From NCBI RefSeq assembly GCF_000023225.1, contig NC_013173.1, positions 2,978,501 to 3,042,500 on the forward strand: 64,000 nt of DNA, given 5' to 3'. The notes under the pieces were generated by a model. It was not told the origin of the DNA, did not search any database, and saw nothing but the letters and a program-made list of their open reading frames with translations. This DNA is from Desulfomicrobium baculatum DSM 4028. GTDB taxonomy: Bacteria > Desulfobacterota > Desulfovibrionia > Desulfovibrionales > Desulfomicrobiaceae. How positions within the stretch are numbered: position 1 is the first letter of the stretch; each line of letters starts with the position of its first letter. The position numbers and the translations under genes are program-made. This document shows positions 55,282-64,000 of the stretch, piece after piece.

Positions 55282-57330
55282 ATGTTCAGAGAAGAAATGC
55301 ACCGCCAGGCGTTCAAGGAAGAAGCCTTGGAGCTGTTGGGCGAACTGGAAATCTCGCTATTGGAGCTAGAGGCGGCCCCGGCCAACGACGAGGTCATCAA
55401 CCGAGTATTCCGCGCCATGCACACCATCAAGGGGTCCGGCGCCATGTTCGGTTTCGAGGACATCGCCTCCTTCACCCACGAGGTGGAAACGATCTTCGAT
55501 CTGGCCCGCACTGGCCGGATTGCCGTGACCAGAGAACTCCTGAGCCTGACGCTTTTGGCCAGGGACCACATCCTGGCCATGGTCGAAGGAACCGACTCGG
55601 ACACGCGGGCTGAAGAGGTCATCAAGGGGCTTAAGGCGCTCAACCCAAAATCCGTGTTTCCCGAGGCCACGCCCGTACGCGAACCGCTCACGTGCGCTCT
55701 GAACCCGGACCTGTGCACCTGGCGCATCCGCTTCGCTCCGCCCAAGAACGTGTTCATGAGCGGGACCAATCCGGCCTCTTTGCTGGAAGAGCTGTGCGAG
55801 ATGGGCGAGCATCACGTCATCATGCACGTCAAAGATATCCCGGGCCTGCCCCGGCTCAATCCCGAGGAATGCCTAGTGTGGTGGGACGTCATCCTGACCA
55901 CGGCCAGGGGCGAGGACGAGATCCGCGACGTTTTCATTTTCGTGGAGGAGGACAGCGCTCTGACCATCCAGATGGTCGGCAGCTGCCAGAACATCGACGA
56001 CGAGTCCTACAAGCTCATCGGCCAGATCCTGGTCGAGAAGAACGACATCACCAAGGACGCCCTCGAACGCATCCTGATCGAACGCAAGCCCATCGGGCAG
56101 CTTTTGTCCGAAGCGGGCCTGGTCAGCGCCAGCCAGGTCGAGGCGGCCCTGGCCGAACAGCAGGAGGTCAAGCGCCTCAAACAATCGGCCGGCGCCGAGC
56201 CGCAGACGTCGAGTATCCGCGTTCCGGCCCAGAAGCTCGACTACCTGGTCGATCTGGTCGGGGAACTGGTCACGGCCCAGGCCCGGCTGACCCAGTTCGC
56301 CAGCGAACAAAACGACGCGCGCCTGCAGGGCATCTCCGAGGAAATCGAGCGCCTTTCGGACGAACTGCGCGACAACACCCTGGGCATCCGCATGCTGCCC
56401 ATCGGCACCACCTTCACCCGCTTCAAGCGGCTGGTGCGCGACCTGTCCCAGGAACTGGGCAAGCGCATCACGCTCGAAACCCACGGCGAGGACACGGAGC
56501 TGGACAAGACCGTCATCGAGCGCCTGAACGACCCCCTGGTCCACCTGCTCCGGAACAGCATCGACCACGGCATCGAAAGCCCCGAGGAGCGCCAGGCCAA
56601 AGGCAAGAAGCCCGAGGGACGGATCGAGCTTTCGGCCGAGCATTCCGGAGGCGAGGTGCTCATCCGCATCATCGACGACGGCGCGGGCATAGACCCCGAC
56701 CGCATCCGGGCCAAGGCCGTGGAAAAAGGCATCATCGCACCGGACGCGCTGATTTCCGATAAAGACGCGCTCATGCTCATCTTCGCGCCGGGATTCTCCA
56801 CGGCCGAAAAGGTCACCAGCGTGTCGGGGCGGGGCGTTGGCATGGATGTGGTCAAGCGCAACATCGATGCCCTGCGCGGCCGCGTGTCCCTTGAGAGCGT
56901 CCCCGGACAGGGTACCACCATTTCCGTGCGCATCCCCCTGACCCTGGCCATCATCGACGGTTTGCAGGTCCAGGTCGAGGACAGCTATTTCATCATGCCC
57001 CTGTCCGCCGTGGAGGAATGCGTGGAACTGATCCGCAAGGATAGCGCCCGCGCCGATCTCATCAACCTGCGCGGCCAGATGGTGCCCTATGTCAGCCTGC
57101 GCGCCGGATTCGAAATTCCGGGACAAGCGCCGGAGATCGAGCAGATCGTGGTCTGCAACTCCCAGGGGCGGCGCGTCGGCATTGTCGTGGACCGGGTCAT
57201 CGGCGAGCACCAGACCGTCATCAAGAGCCTGGGCAAGGTCTACCAGGATGTGCGCGGCATTTCCGGCGCGACCATCAAGGGCGACGGCAGCATGGCGCTC
57301 ATCCTCGACATAACCGCCCTTGTGTCCTGA
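55282..57330 (+). CDS. cheA: Chemotaxis histidine kinase CheA with MshEN-like insert
   Basis: 682 residues. Hpt domain with phospho-acceptor His47 (RAMHTIKGSGAMFGFED). A P2-like region spans about 130-235. Residues about 245-296 hold two tandem G-x2-L-x5-I/V-x4-L/V-x3-L units, of which IGQLLSEAGLVSASQVEAAL is a near-perfect MshEN-type motif. Then come the dimerisation helices (DYLVDLVGELVTAQARL), the ATPase (LLRNSIDHGIES, SGRGVGMDVVKRNID) and the C-terminal CheW-like regulatory domain (QVEDSYFIMPLSAVEECV). It phosphorylates CheY in response to receptors. The insert might sense c-di-GMP; that is inference. Confidence 0.95.
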   Translation: MFREEMHRQAFKEEALELLGELEISLLELEAAPANDEVINRVFRAMHTIKGSGAMFGFEDIASFTHEVETIFDLARTGRIAVTRELLSLTLLARDHILAMVEGTDSDTRAEEVIKGLKALNPKSVFPEATPVREPLTCALNPDLCTWRIRFAPPKNVFMSGTNPASLLEELCEMGEHHVIMHVKDIPGLPRLNPEECLVWWDVILTTARGEDEIRDVFIFVEEDSALTIQMVGSCQNIDDESYKLIGQILVEKNDITKDALERILIERKPIGQLLSEAGLVSASQVEAALAEQQEVKRLKQSAGAEPQTSSIRVPAQKLDYLVDLVGELVTAQARLTQFASEQNDARLQGISEEIERLSDELRDNTLGIRMLPIGTTFTRFKRLVRDLSQELGKRITLETHGEDTELDKTVIERLNDPLVHLLRNSIDHGIESPEERQAKGKKPEGRIELSAEHSGGEVLIRIIDDGAGIDPDRIRAKAVEKGIIAPDALISDKDALMLIFAPGFSTAEKVTSVSGRGVGMDVVKRNIDALRGRVSLESVPGQGTTISVRIPLTLAIIDGLQVQVEDSYFIMPLSAVEECVELIRKDSARADLINLRGQMVPYVSLRAGFEIPGQAPEIEQIVVCNSQGRRVGIVVDRVIGEHQTVIKSLGKVYQDVRGISGATIKGDGSMALILDITALVS

Positions 57331-57364
57331 AGCTGCGCCAAGGAGTCGCTTGAAAAGTTTCCGC

Positions 57365-59866
57365 TCACGCGCCCGGGTTCAACGGCAGCGAAACGATGAA
57401 CTTGCTTCCCCGCCCCTCGCACGTCGTCGCGGTGAGATGCCCGTGATGATTGTTGGTGATGATGAAGTAGGACACCGAAAGCCCGAGCCCCGTCCCTTCC
57501 CCGACCTTCTTGGTGGTGAAGAACGGTTCGAATATGCGGGAGAGGTCCTTTCTGGGAATGCCCGGCCCGTTGTCCTCCACCTCGATCACCGCCCAATCCC
57601 GCATCTTTCTTGTGCGCAGGGTCAGCGTCGGGTTCTCCGTTCCGGCCCGGACCATGGCCTGGGCGGCATTGCGCACAAGGTTCAAGAGCACCTGTTCGAT
57701 TTCCGTGCCGACGCAGGGCACCAGCGGCAAATCGGGATCATACTCCCGGACAATATTCAATCTTCTGAAATCATAATGCTTCTTTAAATCAAAATCCTTG
57801 CCCGCCAACTCAAGGGCCTTGGACGCGATAGCATTCACGTCATTGGAGGAAAACGTCCGTTCGCTGCGCCGACTGAAGGACAACATGCTTGCCACGATAG
57901 CTGCAGCGCGCTCGCCCGCGTCGCGAATTCCCTGGAGATAGCGAAAAATGTTGCGTTCTTCGAGAAACATGGACAGCCGATGCAAGTCCAACTCGTACCG
58001 TTTGGCCGCCTCGATGTTGGGCCCCAAGTACGGATCGAGCCTGCGCACGATATTCTGCACGCCCTGCACGATGATGCCCAGGGGATTATTAATCTCGTGC
58101 GCCATCCCCGCCGCTAATCCACCCAGAGACTGCATCTTCTCCGTCTGGATCATGAACTGCTGCATGCGCTTCATCTCCCGCAGATCGCGAAGCACGGCAA
58201 AAACGAGTGACCTGCCATTGATGCCTATGACTTGGCATGAAAGCAGGCAGAGAATCTCTTCCCCGTCTTTCCTGTAGGCTGCGAACTCAAAGTCCCTGAT
58301 TATTTGGTGTTCATTCATCAACGCATACAGACGATCTCTCAAGGCAGGAGACTGATAGAGCCCGAGTTCAAGAGACGTCTTGCCCAGAACCTCCTCACGG
58401 GAAAATCCGAAAAGAGCGACAAAGGCATCGTTGACGTCCTGAATGCGCTGCGTATCCATCTCAAAAAGCACGATGGCGTCCGGCGAGAGCCGAAATATGC
58501 TCGCGAACTTTTCCTCGGACTGCCGCAACATGTCCTCGGCGGCCTTGCGGATGGTGATGTCCTCAATGGTACCGTCGAGATAGGCGGGACGGCCGGATTC
58601 GTCGAATTGCAAGGACGCGTTGATGACGGCGTAAAAAGGAGCCCCATCCTTGCGCTTGAACTCGATGTCCCGGCGGACTCCTTGCGGCGAAACGAGCAAC
58701 GATTCAATAAGCTCCTGGCGGGTGGAGGGATACGGGTAGAGATCCGTCTCCAGATTCCCCACCGAGGCAAGAAGATCGTTCCTGTCCCGGTATCCCAGCA
58801 TATGGGCGAGGGTGGGGTTGGCTTCCAGAAAGCGCCCCGTGAAGCTGGTACGGAAAATCCCTATGGGTGCGTTATTGAAAATATCCCGGTACTTCTCCTC
58901 GCTTTGCAGCAAAGCCCTTTCCGTACGCTTTGCCTCGGACACATCCTGTATGATTCCGAGCACCCGCCGCGGCGCATCCTGCGTTCTGGCAAACATTCGC
59001 CCATATTCAAAAACATCGGCGTACGTTCCATCCTTGCGCCGCAGACGGTACTCGATGACATACCTTTTCTGTTGCGACAACGCCTCTTCGAAAAGAGCTA
59101 TTGCTCTGTCTGCATCCTCTGGATGAAGCAACTCCGTCCAAACACTGAGGTTACCCTTCATCGCCTCCGGGTCATACCCCAGCACATCCAGCATGCTCCC
59201 ACTCCAGGTGAGAACGTCATTTTCCACATCATATTCATAAAAGGTCAGCCTGGCGGCCGCCGTGGTCAGATCGAATTTTTCCCGCCAGCGTTTGATGTCC
59301 TTTTCCGCCTCTTTGAGCGAGGTGACGTCCACGGCAGTGGATAAAATGCTGGCCTGCCCCCCGGCGGAAACCATGGCTGAAGAGAACAGCAGGTGCCTCA
59401 CATTTCCGTCAGGTCTGACCATCTGCGTTTCCATGTTGCTGAAACGGCCGTCCCGTTCAAGCATGTCCCTGAAGCGTTGTCTTTCGTCCTCAACTCCCGC
59501 AGCGAGTTCCGCCGCCGAAAGACTGAGCACCTCTTCACGCGAGAGCCCCCAACGGGACAAAAATGCTTTGTTGACATCCGCATACGTACCATCGAGTCGA
59601 TTGAAGGCGATGGAATATGGTGAATTATCGAAAATGGCTTGAAACTTCTCCTCGAATTCACGTTTCTCGCGTGACAGAACCTCAATTTTCTCATGGGCGG
59701 ACAGCAGTTCACGAGTTCGCGTGTCCAACGCATTCCTGGTTGACCGCAAACGGGTGCGGACAATCAAAAGCGCGGTCGCGCAAAATAGCGTAAGCACGGC
59801 AAGGAAAACAGGAAGAACGGCGTCAAAAAGCAGGGCAGGCGGGGAAACCGCGTTCATCGCGTTCAC
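57365..59866 (-). CDS. Multi-PAS sensor histidine kinase
   Basis: 833 residues. GTG at 59866 is chosen because GGAGGA lies 7 bp upstream; an in-frame TTG further up and an ATG nine bases inside are worse placed. One membrane helix (about 9-36) is followed by a coiled coil, then four PAS domains beginning at FQAIFDNSPYSIAFNRLDG, FDLTTAAARLTFYEYDVEND, YRDIFNNAPIGIFRTSFTG and FASIFRLSPDAIVLFEMDTQ. HisKA carries His590 (GMAHEINNPLGII). HATPase has NAAQAMVRA, DNGPGIPRKDLSRIF and GTGLGLSVSYF. Convergent with cheA. Its partner regulator is not adjacent unless it is the NtrC-type gene 207 bp upstream. Confidence 0.93.
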   Translation of the reverse strand: MNAMNAVSPPALLFDAVLPVFLAVLTLFCATALLIVRTRLRSTRNALDTRTRELLSAHEKIEVLSREKREFEEKFQAIFDNSPYSIAFNRLDGTYADVNKAFLSRWGLSREEVLSLSAAELAAGVEDERQRFRDMLERDGRFSNMETQMVRPDGNVRHLLFSSAMVSAGGQASILSTAVDVTSLKEAEKDIKRWREKFDLTTAAARLTFYEYDVENDVLTWSGSMLDVLGYDPEAMKGNLSVWTELLHPEDADRAIALFEEALSQQKRYVIEYRLRRKDGTYADVFEYGRMFARTQDAPRRVLGIIQDVSEAKRTERALLQSEEKYRDIFNNAPIGIFRTSFTGRFLEANPTLAHMLGYRDRNDLLASVGNLETDLYPYPSTRQELIESLLVSPQGVRRDIEFKRKDGAPFYAVINASLQFDESGRPAYLDGTIEDITIRKAAEDMLRQSEEKFASIFRLSPDAIVLFEMDTQRIQDVNDAFVALFGFSREEVLGKTSLELGLYQSPALRDRLYALMNEHQIIRDFEFAAYRKDGEEILCLLSCQVIGINGRSLVFAVLRDLREMKRMQQFMIQTEKMQSLGGLAAGMAHEINNPLGIIVQGVQNIVRRLDPYLGPNIEAAKRYELDLHRLSMFLEERNIFRYLQGIRDAGERAAAIVASMLSFSRRSERTFSSNDVNAIASKALELAGKDFDLKKHYDFRRLNIVREYDPDLPLVPCVGTEIEQVLLNLVRNAAQAMVRAGTENPTLTLRTRKMRDWAVIEVEDNGPGIPRKDLSRIFEPFFTTKKVGEGTGLGLSVSYFIITNNHHGHLTATTCEGRGSKFIVSLPLNPGA

Positions 59867-59880
59867 AGGCGAATCCTCCA

Positions 59881-59979
59881 ATCTCAAAACATAATTGAAG
59901 GATCAGACGAAAACCGTGCCGGCACGAACAACACGATTCGTGTCGGTCCGCCGGTAAAGAGAATTTCATGTTTTGAGAT
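59881..59979 (-). promoter_or_regulatory. Nested inverted repeats in the leader of the multi-PAS kinase
   Basis: ATCTCAAAACAT (59881-59892) and ATGTTTTGAGAT (59968-59979) are perfect 12-bp complements, 75 bp apart. The proximal arm directly abuts the Shine-Dalgarno. Inside lie CGTGCCGGCACG (59915-59926) and ACACGATTCGTGT (59931-59943), both palindromes. Operator or translation-control structure. Confidence 0.45.
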
Positions 59980-60072
59980 GGTTACACATACACGATGATG
60001 CGAACGAAGAAAACGGCGAAATAGCGACTGAGACCATCGGCAAGACAAAAAGGAAGGGGCGGAGCGAGTCCG

Positions 60073-61521
60073 TCAGTCCCGAAATCGCGCCGCGCTTTCG
60101 CCCATGCGCGAGAGGATTTTCTGCACGGCCACGCGGGACAGGCCTGAGACGCGGGCGGCTTCGGACACGTTGCCCTTGGTCTGGGCCAGGAGTTCATTTA
60201 CGTAGGATTGGGTGAAGACCGCCACCGCCTCGGCCTTGGCAACCTTGTACGGCCCAAGCGCAGTCCCGCCGCCGTTCATGTCCCCTCCCATGGGCACGGG
60301 CAGGCATCCGCCCTGCTGCACCATGCGCAGCAGATTCATGTCCACCCGCTCCGTGGTGGCAAAGACGGTCAGCCGGCGCACGAAATTCTGCAACTCGCGC
60401 ACGTTGCCGGGCCAGGGGTGGGCGGCCATCCAGTGCATGACCTCGGGGTCGACCTCTTTTTCGGCCAGCCCCATTTCGCGGCAGGCCGCCCGGAAAAAAT
60501 GCCCGGCCAGCAGGGGGATGTCCTCGGCCCTTTCGCGCAGGGGCGGCAGGGTGACGGTCAATACATTCAGACGATAGTACAGGTCTTCGCGAAAGGTCTT
60601 GGCCTGCATGAGGGCTTCGAGATCCTGGTTGGTGGAAGCGACCACGCGCACATTCACCCGCAAAGACTTGTTCGAGCCGACGGGCCGAACCTCCCCGTCC
60701 TGCATGACCCGCAGCAGCTTGGTCTGCACTGCCGGGGAAATATCACCGATTTCGTCCAGATGGATGGTGCCCTTGTCGGCCGCCGCGAAAAGGCCCTTGT
60801 GGTCACGGTCGGCCCCGGTGAAGGCGCCCTTGACGTGACCGAAGAGTTCGCTCTCCAGCAGGTTTTCGGGAATGGACGGACAGTTCACCGCCAGAAAGGG
60901 CCGGGAAGCGCGCACGCCAAGATGATGCACCATGCGGGCCACCAGCTCCTTGCCGGTGCCCGATTCGCCCCTGACCAGCACCGTGTACTCGGACTGGGCC
61001 ACGGCCGCGATGGTGCGCTTGAGTTGCCGCATGGCCGCGCCTTCCCCGACCAGCTCCCCGCCGCATTCCTTGCTGGCCAGGATCTGACGCAGACGATTGT
61101 TTTCTTCGAGCAGCCTGCTCCGCTCCAGTCCTTTCTCCACCACGCGAAAAAGCTGTTCCGGCTCGATGGGCTTGGTCAGAAAATCATAGGCCCCGGCCCT
61201 CAGGGCCTCCACCGCGGTCTCGATGGTTCCATAGGCCGTGAGCACGACCATGCTCAGATCCGGCTGCAGGCCGAGCGCCTGGGACAGAAGCTGCAGCCCG
61301 GTCATTTCAGGCATGCGCAAATCCGTGATCATGAGCTGCGCCGATTTGGCGGACAGGGCGAGGAGGGCTTCTTTTGCGCTGTGCACGGCCACCACGTCCA
61401 GGTCAGGAAAATGTCCGCCGACAAGTCTGGCCAGACCACGCGCGAAATCCACCTCATCGTCGACAATGACGACCCGGGCCCCAGCGACAGTGCGGGGCGA
61501 ACCTATGACATCCATGCTCAT
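60073..61521 (-). CDS. NtrC-type sigma54 response regulator
   Basis: 482 residues. Receiver with VDDEVDF and phospho-acceptor Asp67 (LMITDLRMPEMTG). AAA+ domain with GESGTGKE, the intact sigma54 loop GAFTGAD and Walker B IHLDEIGD. Fis-type HTH NVSEAARVSGLSRVAVQKIL near the C-terminus. The start overlaps the stop of the haem-binding kinase by 4 bp, so this is its cognate regulator. Targets are not evident, but redox or cytochrome genes are natural candidates. Confidence 0.94.
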   Translation of the reverse strand: MSMDVIGSPRTVAGARVVIVDDEVDFARGLARLVGGHFPDLDVVAVHSAKEALLALSAKSAQLMITDLRMPEMTGLQLLSQALGLQPDLSMVVLTAYGTIETAVEALRAGAYDFLTKPIEPEQLFRVVEKGLERSRLLEENNRLRQILASKECGGELVGEGAAMRQLKRTIAAVAQSEYTVLVRGESGTGKELVARMVHHLGVRASRPFLAVNCPSIPENLLESELFGHVKGAFTGADRDHKGLFAAADKGTIHLDEIGDISPAVQTKLLRVMQDGEVRPVGSNKSLRVNVRVVASTNQDLEALMQAKTFREDLYYRLNVLTVTLPPLRERAEDIPLLAGHFFRAACREMGLAEKEVDPEVMHWMAAHPWPGNVRELQNFVRRLTVFATTERVDMNLLRMVQQGGCLPVPMGGDMNGGGTALGPYKVAKAEAVAVFTQSYVNELLAQTKGNVSEAARVSGLSRVAVQKILSRMGESAARFRD

Positions 61522-63956
61522 TCTTTCCTCAGCTGCGTTGTATCCGACTCCGGATTGGTCACGGACGGCAGGAGCACCACAAAACGCGCCCCGCCCAGGT
61601 CCGAATGCTCCACGCGGACCTCTCCGCCCACATCCCTGGCCATGCCGTAGACCACGGCCAGGCCCAATCCGGTACCGGCGCCGATGGCCTTGGTCGAATA
61701 AAAGGGGTCGAAAATATGCGGCGCATCCGCCGCCGAGACACCCGGCCCGTTATCTTCCACCACAATGGCCACCCGCCCGTCCATGGGCGCGACCCGCACC
61801 ACGATCTCTCCATCCTCCTCGCCGACCGCGTCAAGGGCGTTGATGACCAGATTGCTCAGGACCTGCTCCAGCTCACCGATGCCCATGCGCACCAGCAAGG
61901 GCTCCGCAGGATGATCCACGCTCAGGCGCGCTCTCTTTTTGGCGGCCTGCACGGAAAAAACTTCGGAAACGGAAACCGCCACGCTGCAGGCATCGGCCGT
62001 GCCGGACCCTGCGGCCTTGGGGCGGGCAAAGTTGAGAAGTTCCTGCAGCACCCTCTGCGCCTGTCTGGTGTGACGCTCGATAATGTTCAGGTCGGATGCC
62101 TGCTGCGGATCGGAGATCGTCTGTCGCAGCAGTCCTGCGTAGCAGAGGATGACCCCGAGCGGGTTGTTGATCTCATGCGCCAGGCCCGCCGTGAGTTTGC
62201 CCACCGTGGCCATCTTCTCCGAATGCCAAACCTGGGAGCGCATGCGTTTCTCCATGGTCGTCTCGCGCACGTAGACGACCACGCGGTCCGTCTGTCCGTC
62301 GGAACTTCGCACCGGGTACATCGAAAGCGAAAAGGATCTGCCCGCGGGCAGTTCGACTTCGCGCAGATCCGGGGTTCCTCTGCGGATGGCTTCACCCATC
62401 GGACACCGCTGGGACTGCGGATCGAAAAAGATGGCCAGCATATTACCGTCCGTGCGTTCGCCGTCCGTCAATTCCGAGGTCAACTGACGGGCGGCCTGGT
62501 TCACGGTCAGCACGGCGCAGTTCGCATCCATGAGCGCCAGCGGATCGGTGATGCCTTCGACTATGGTCTCAAGCACGTTCATCTGCCGGAGCAGGCTGTC
62601 GATGGCCGTCAGATTTTCCGCCGCTGTGCCTAGCTGACGCCCGAGCGCCGTGAGCACCCGCTGGTCATGCCGTGCGGCCTCGGCTTCGGTGTCCCAGTAG
62701 AGGCAGAGAATGCCCTCGGCATTGCCGGAGCTCGACTCGACCGGCACGAAAACCCTGGCCCCCGATTGCAGGCAGGCACTGCCGGTCAAGACCTCCACCA
62801 TGTTCTCCGGCAGCTCCGGACTGGGCGACGATTCCGGCCAGACATAATAATTCCGGGAGACCATGGTGCAGACATAGGCGATACTGCGCGCCCCGAAACG
62901 GGTGCAGATCTGGGGCAGGGCCAGACTCCAGAGCTCGGAACGAGAGCCGCTGCGGCGCATGTCCTCCAGCAGGCGCACAAAAAGATGCACGTCCGCCTGC
63001 CGGGCTTCGGCCTCGTGAGAGAGGGCCTCGGTGCGCTCATCGACCATCTTGCGCAGATTCTCCGCATAATCCTGCAGCTGCCGCCGGACCTCGAAGAGAT
63101 GATTTCCCATCTGTTCCATGCCGTCGACCAGCTCCTCGATCTCGTCGCCCTGCTCCAGCCGGTGCAGGAGTTCAGAGCCTTCGGCATCGACCACGTTGCG
63201 CCTGAAAACACTGTTGAGCCGTTTCAGGTTATTGACCACCAGGACCCGAAACAAAAAATTTGTCGCGGAAAAGAAAAGCAGCGCGCCAAAGGCGAAAAAT
63301 GCGAAATAGGTCAGAATGGTCTGCTGCACACGCCCGACGCTGCTCTGCACGGAGATACCCACGAAATCGACTCCGGCGATGGAGTTCTCCTCCTTGCCGA
63401 ACCCCCGGCCCCCGTAAAGGGTCAGCAGTTCGGGCGGGGCGTCCTCGGGGCGGCCATGGCAATACATGCATCCGTCCTCGAAACGCACGGAGCGCACTTT
63501 CAGGAAATATCTTTCCCCGTCCATGGTCTTGTAGCCCTGCCACAGCTCCTGTTCGGGATTGGCCCGGAAATAGCGGATCAGCTCCCGTTCATGCGTGTTG
63601 GCTTCATAGGCGGGGTTGCGGGCGTCGATGGCCACGCGTCGATAGATGGTGCCACCTCGATCGTCGTTGATTGGCGACATGATGGTCCGCGAAATATAGG
63701 ATGAGGACATGGCCTCGATCACAAACGAGGCCGGCAGGCGCTCGTACATCGCCGGGCGGAGGACGTCGCGCACGTAGTGCTGGATGGAATCGACGTGGGC
63801 GAAGATGAGCATGGCCTTGTCCCGGACTTCCTCCTCCAGCACGTTTTTCATGTGCAGGTAAAAGCCTATGGAGAAGACAATACCCAAAAAAATGGAAGCC
63901 GCCAAAAGTCCGGACACGAATTTGGTCTGTATTTTTGATGGCTTGAAGATGTGCAT
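61518..63956 (-). CDS. Membrane histidine kinase with periplasmic c-haem sensor
   Basis: 812 residues. Helix (about 12-33), a periplasmic domain of ~180 residues, helix (about 214-235), HAMP-like region, coiled coil, GAF-like (about 330-450) and PAS (about 470-570), then HisKA with His594 (GLAHEINNPLGV) and HATPase. The periplasmic domain carries one CxxCH site, Cys163-Cys166-His167 in DGCMYCHG, preceded by YRRVAIDARNPAYEAN and YFRANPEQELWQ. This matches the Tll0287/DUF3365-like c-haem PAS sensors known from Geobacter kinases. It should report redox state or a gas through haem to the overlapping NtrC-type regulator. Confidence 0.92.
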   Translation of the reverse strand: MHIFKPSKIQTKFVSGLLAASIFLGIVFSIGFYLHMKNVLEEEVRDKAMLIFAHVDSIQHYVRDVLRPAMYERLPASFVIEAMSSSYISRTIMSPINDDRGGTIYRRVAIDARNPAYEANTHERELIRYFRANPEQELWQGYKTMDGERYFLKVRSVRFEDGCMYCHGRPEDAPPELLTLYGGRGFGKEENSIAGVDFVGISVQSSVGRVQQTILTYFAFFAFGALLFFSATNFLFRVLVVNNLKRLNSVFRRNVVDAEGSELLHRLEQGDEIEELVDGMEQMGNHLFEVRRQLQDYAENLRKMVDERTEALSHEAEARQADVHLFVRLLEDMRRSGSRSELWSLALPQICTRFGARSIAYVCTMVSRNYYVWPESSPSPELPENMVEVLTGSACLQSGARVFVPVESSSGNAEGILCLYWDTEAEAARHDQRVLTALGRQLGTAAENLTAIDSLLRQMNVLETIVEGITDPLALMDANCAVLTVNQAARQLTSELTDGERTDGNMLAIFFDPQSQRCPMGEAIRRGTPDLREVELPAGRSFSLSMYPVRSSDGQTDRVVVYVRETTMEKRMRSQVWHSEKMATVGKLTAGLAHEINNPLGVILCYAGLLRQTISDPQQASDLNIIERHTRQAQRVLQELLNFARPKAAGSGTADACSVAVSVSEVFSVQAAKKRARLSVDHPAEPLLVRMGIGELEQVLSNLVINALDAVGEEDGEIVVRVAPMDGRVAIVVEDNGPGVSAADAPHIFDPFYSTKAIGAGTGLGLAVVYGMARDVGGEVRVEHSDLGGARFVVLLPSVTNPESDTTQLRKE

Positions 63957-64000
63957 GGCTCGCCTGAAATTGATGCTTCCCGCAGTCAGGGGAAGATGAG

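Noticed and set aside
60208-61650. A 480-residue open frame on the plus strand
   Set aside because: Antisense to the NtrC-type regulator. No start signal or family motif.

Overview
The window reads as one contiguous piece of a GC-rich Gram-negative chromosome. The gene complement suggests an anaerobic deltaproteobacterium, most likely Desulfovibrionales (Desulfomicrobium/Desulfovibrio-like). This placement is inferred from style: a membrane hydrogenase-like complex, a multihaem cytochrome, a c-haem histidine kinase, many two-component/sigma54 pairs, and c-di-GMP enzymes. No 16S gene or sulfate-reduction gene is present to prove it. There is no rRNA, CRISPR array, insertion sequence or prophage.

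Region by region. (1) 1-2712, minus strand: the start of the division/cell-wall cluster, mraZ-rsmH-ftsL-ftsI (ftsI runs off the left edge), with 10-bp repeats before mraZ that fit a MraZ operator. (2) 2785-3283: an AT-rich, palindrome-rich leader. (3) 3284-13165, plus strand: an eight-gene operon for a group-4 hydrogenase/complex-I-like membrane complex. It has two tandem HyfB-type antiporter subunits separated by an HTH + PTS-EIIA-like protein, then HyfC, HyfE and HyfF, a catalytic-like large subunit without the NiFe cysteine ligands, and a small subunit fused to a two-cluster ferredoxin domain. (4) 13165-13291: a long imperfect hairpin. (5) 13424-15380, minus strand: groES-groEL behind a CIRCE box; serS runs divergently. 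(6) 17010-17451: five tRNA genes (Lys, Glu, Glu, Gln, Glu) ending in a strong terminator.

(7) 17823-23639: a hybrid sensor kinase and a CHASE4-PAS-GGDEF-EAL protein. (8) 23785-27494: a two-gene quinol/cytochrome unit, a bd-oxidase-like membrane protein followed by a bd-like protein fused to eight CxxCH haem sites. (9) 27748-32558: a Cys-rich small protein, a sensor kinase, a PilB/GspE-like ATPase with MshEN-like repeats, and an HDOD protein. (10) 32648-35084, minus strand: lemA and a DUF2207 protein, facing away from an alpha-2-macroglobulin/pbpC pair (35224-42959). (11) 42985-44583: a TyrR-like ACT-PAS-AAA+ regulator. (12) 44923-45677: a low-GC zeta-toxin-like kinase with a 60-residue partner, probably acquired.

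(13) 45945-57330: a signalling block with a REC-PAS kinase, a sigma54 response regulator, an HD-GYP phosphodiesterase behind a sigma54-like promoter, two chemoreceptors, CheW, a STAS protein, CheY and CheA; CheR and CheB are not in the window. (14) 57365-63956, minus strand: a four-PAS kinase, and an NtrC-type regulator paired with a c-haem-binding membrane kinase.

The most unusual items are the NiFe-ligand-free hydrogenase-like operon with an embedded EIIA-like regulator, the bd-like/octahaem fusion, MshEN-like c-di-GMP-binding motifs in both the PilB-like ATPase and CheA, and a paired direct repeat upstream of a sigma54 promoter that could be an enhancer for the adjacent regulator.
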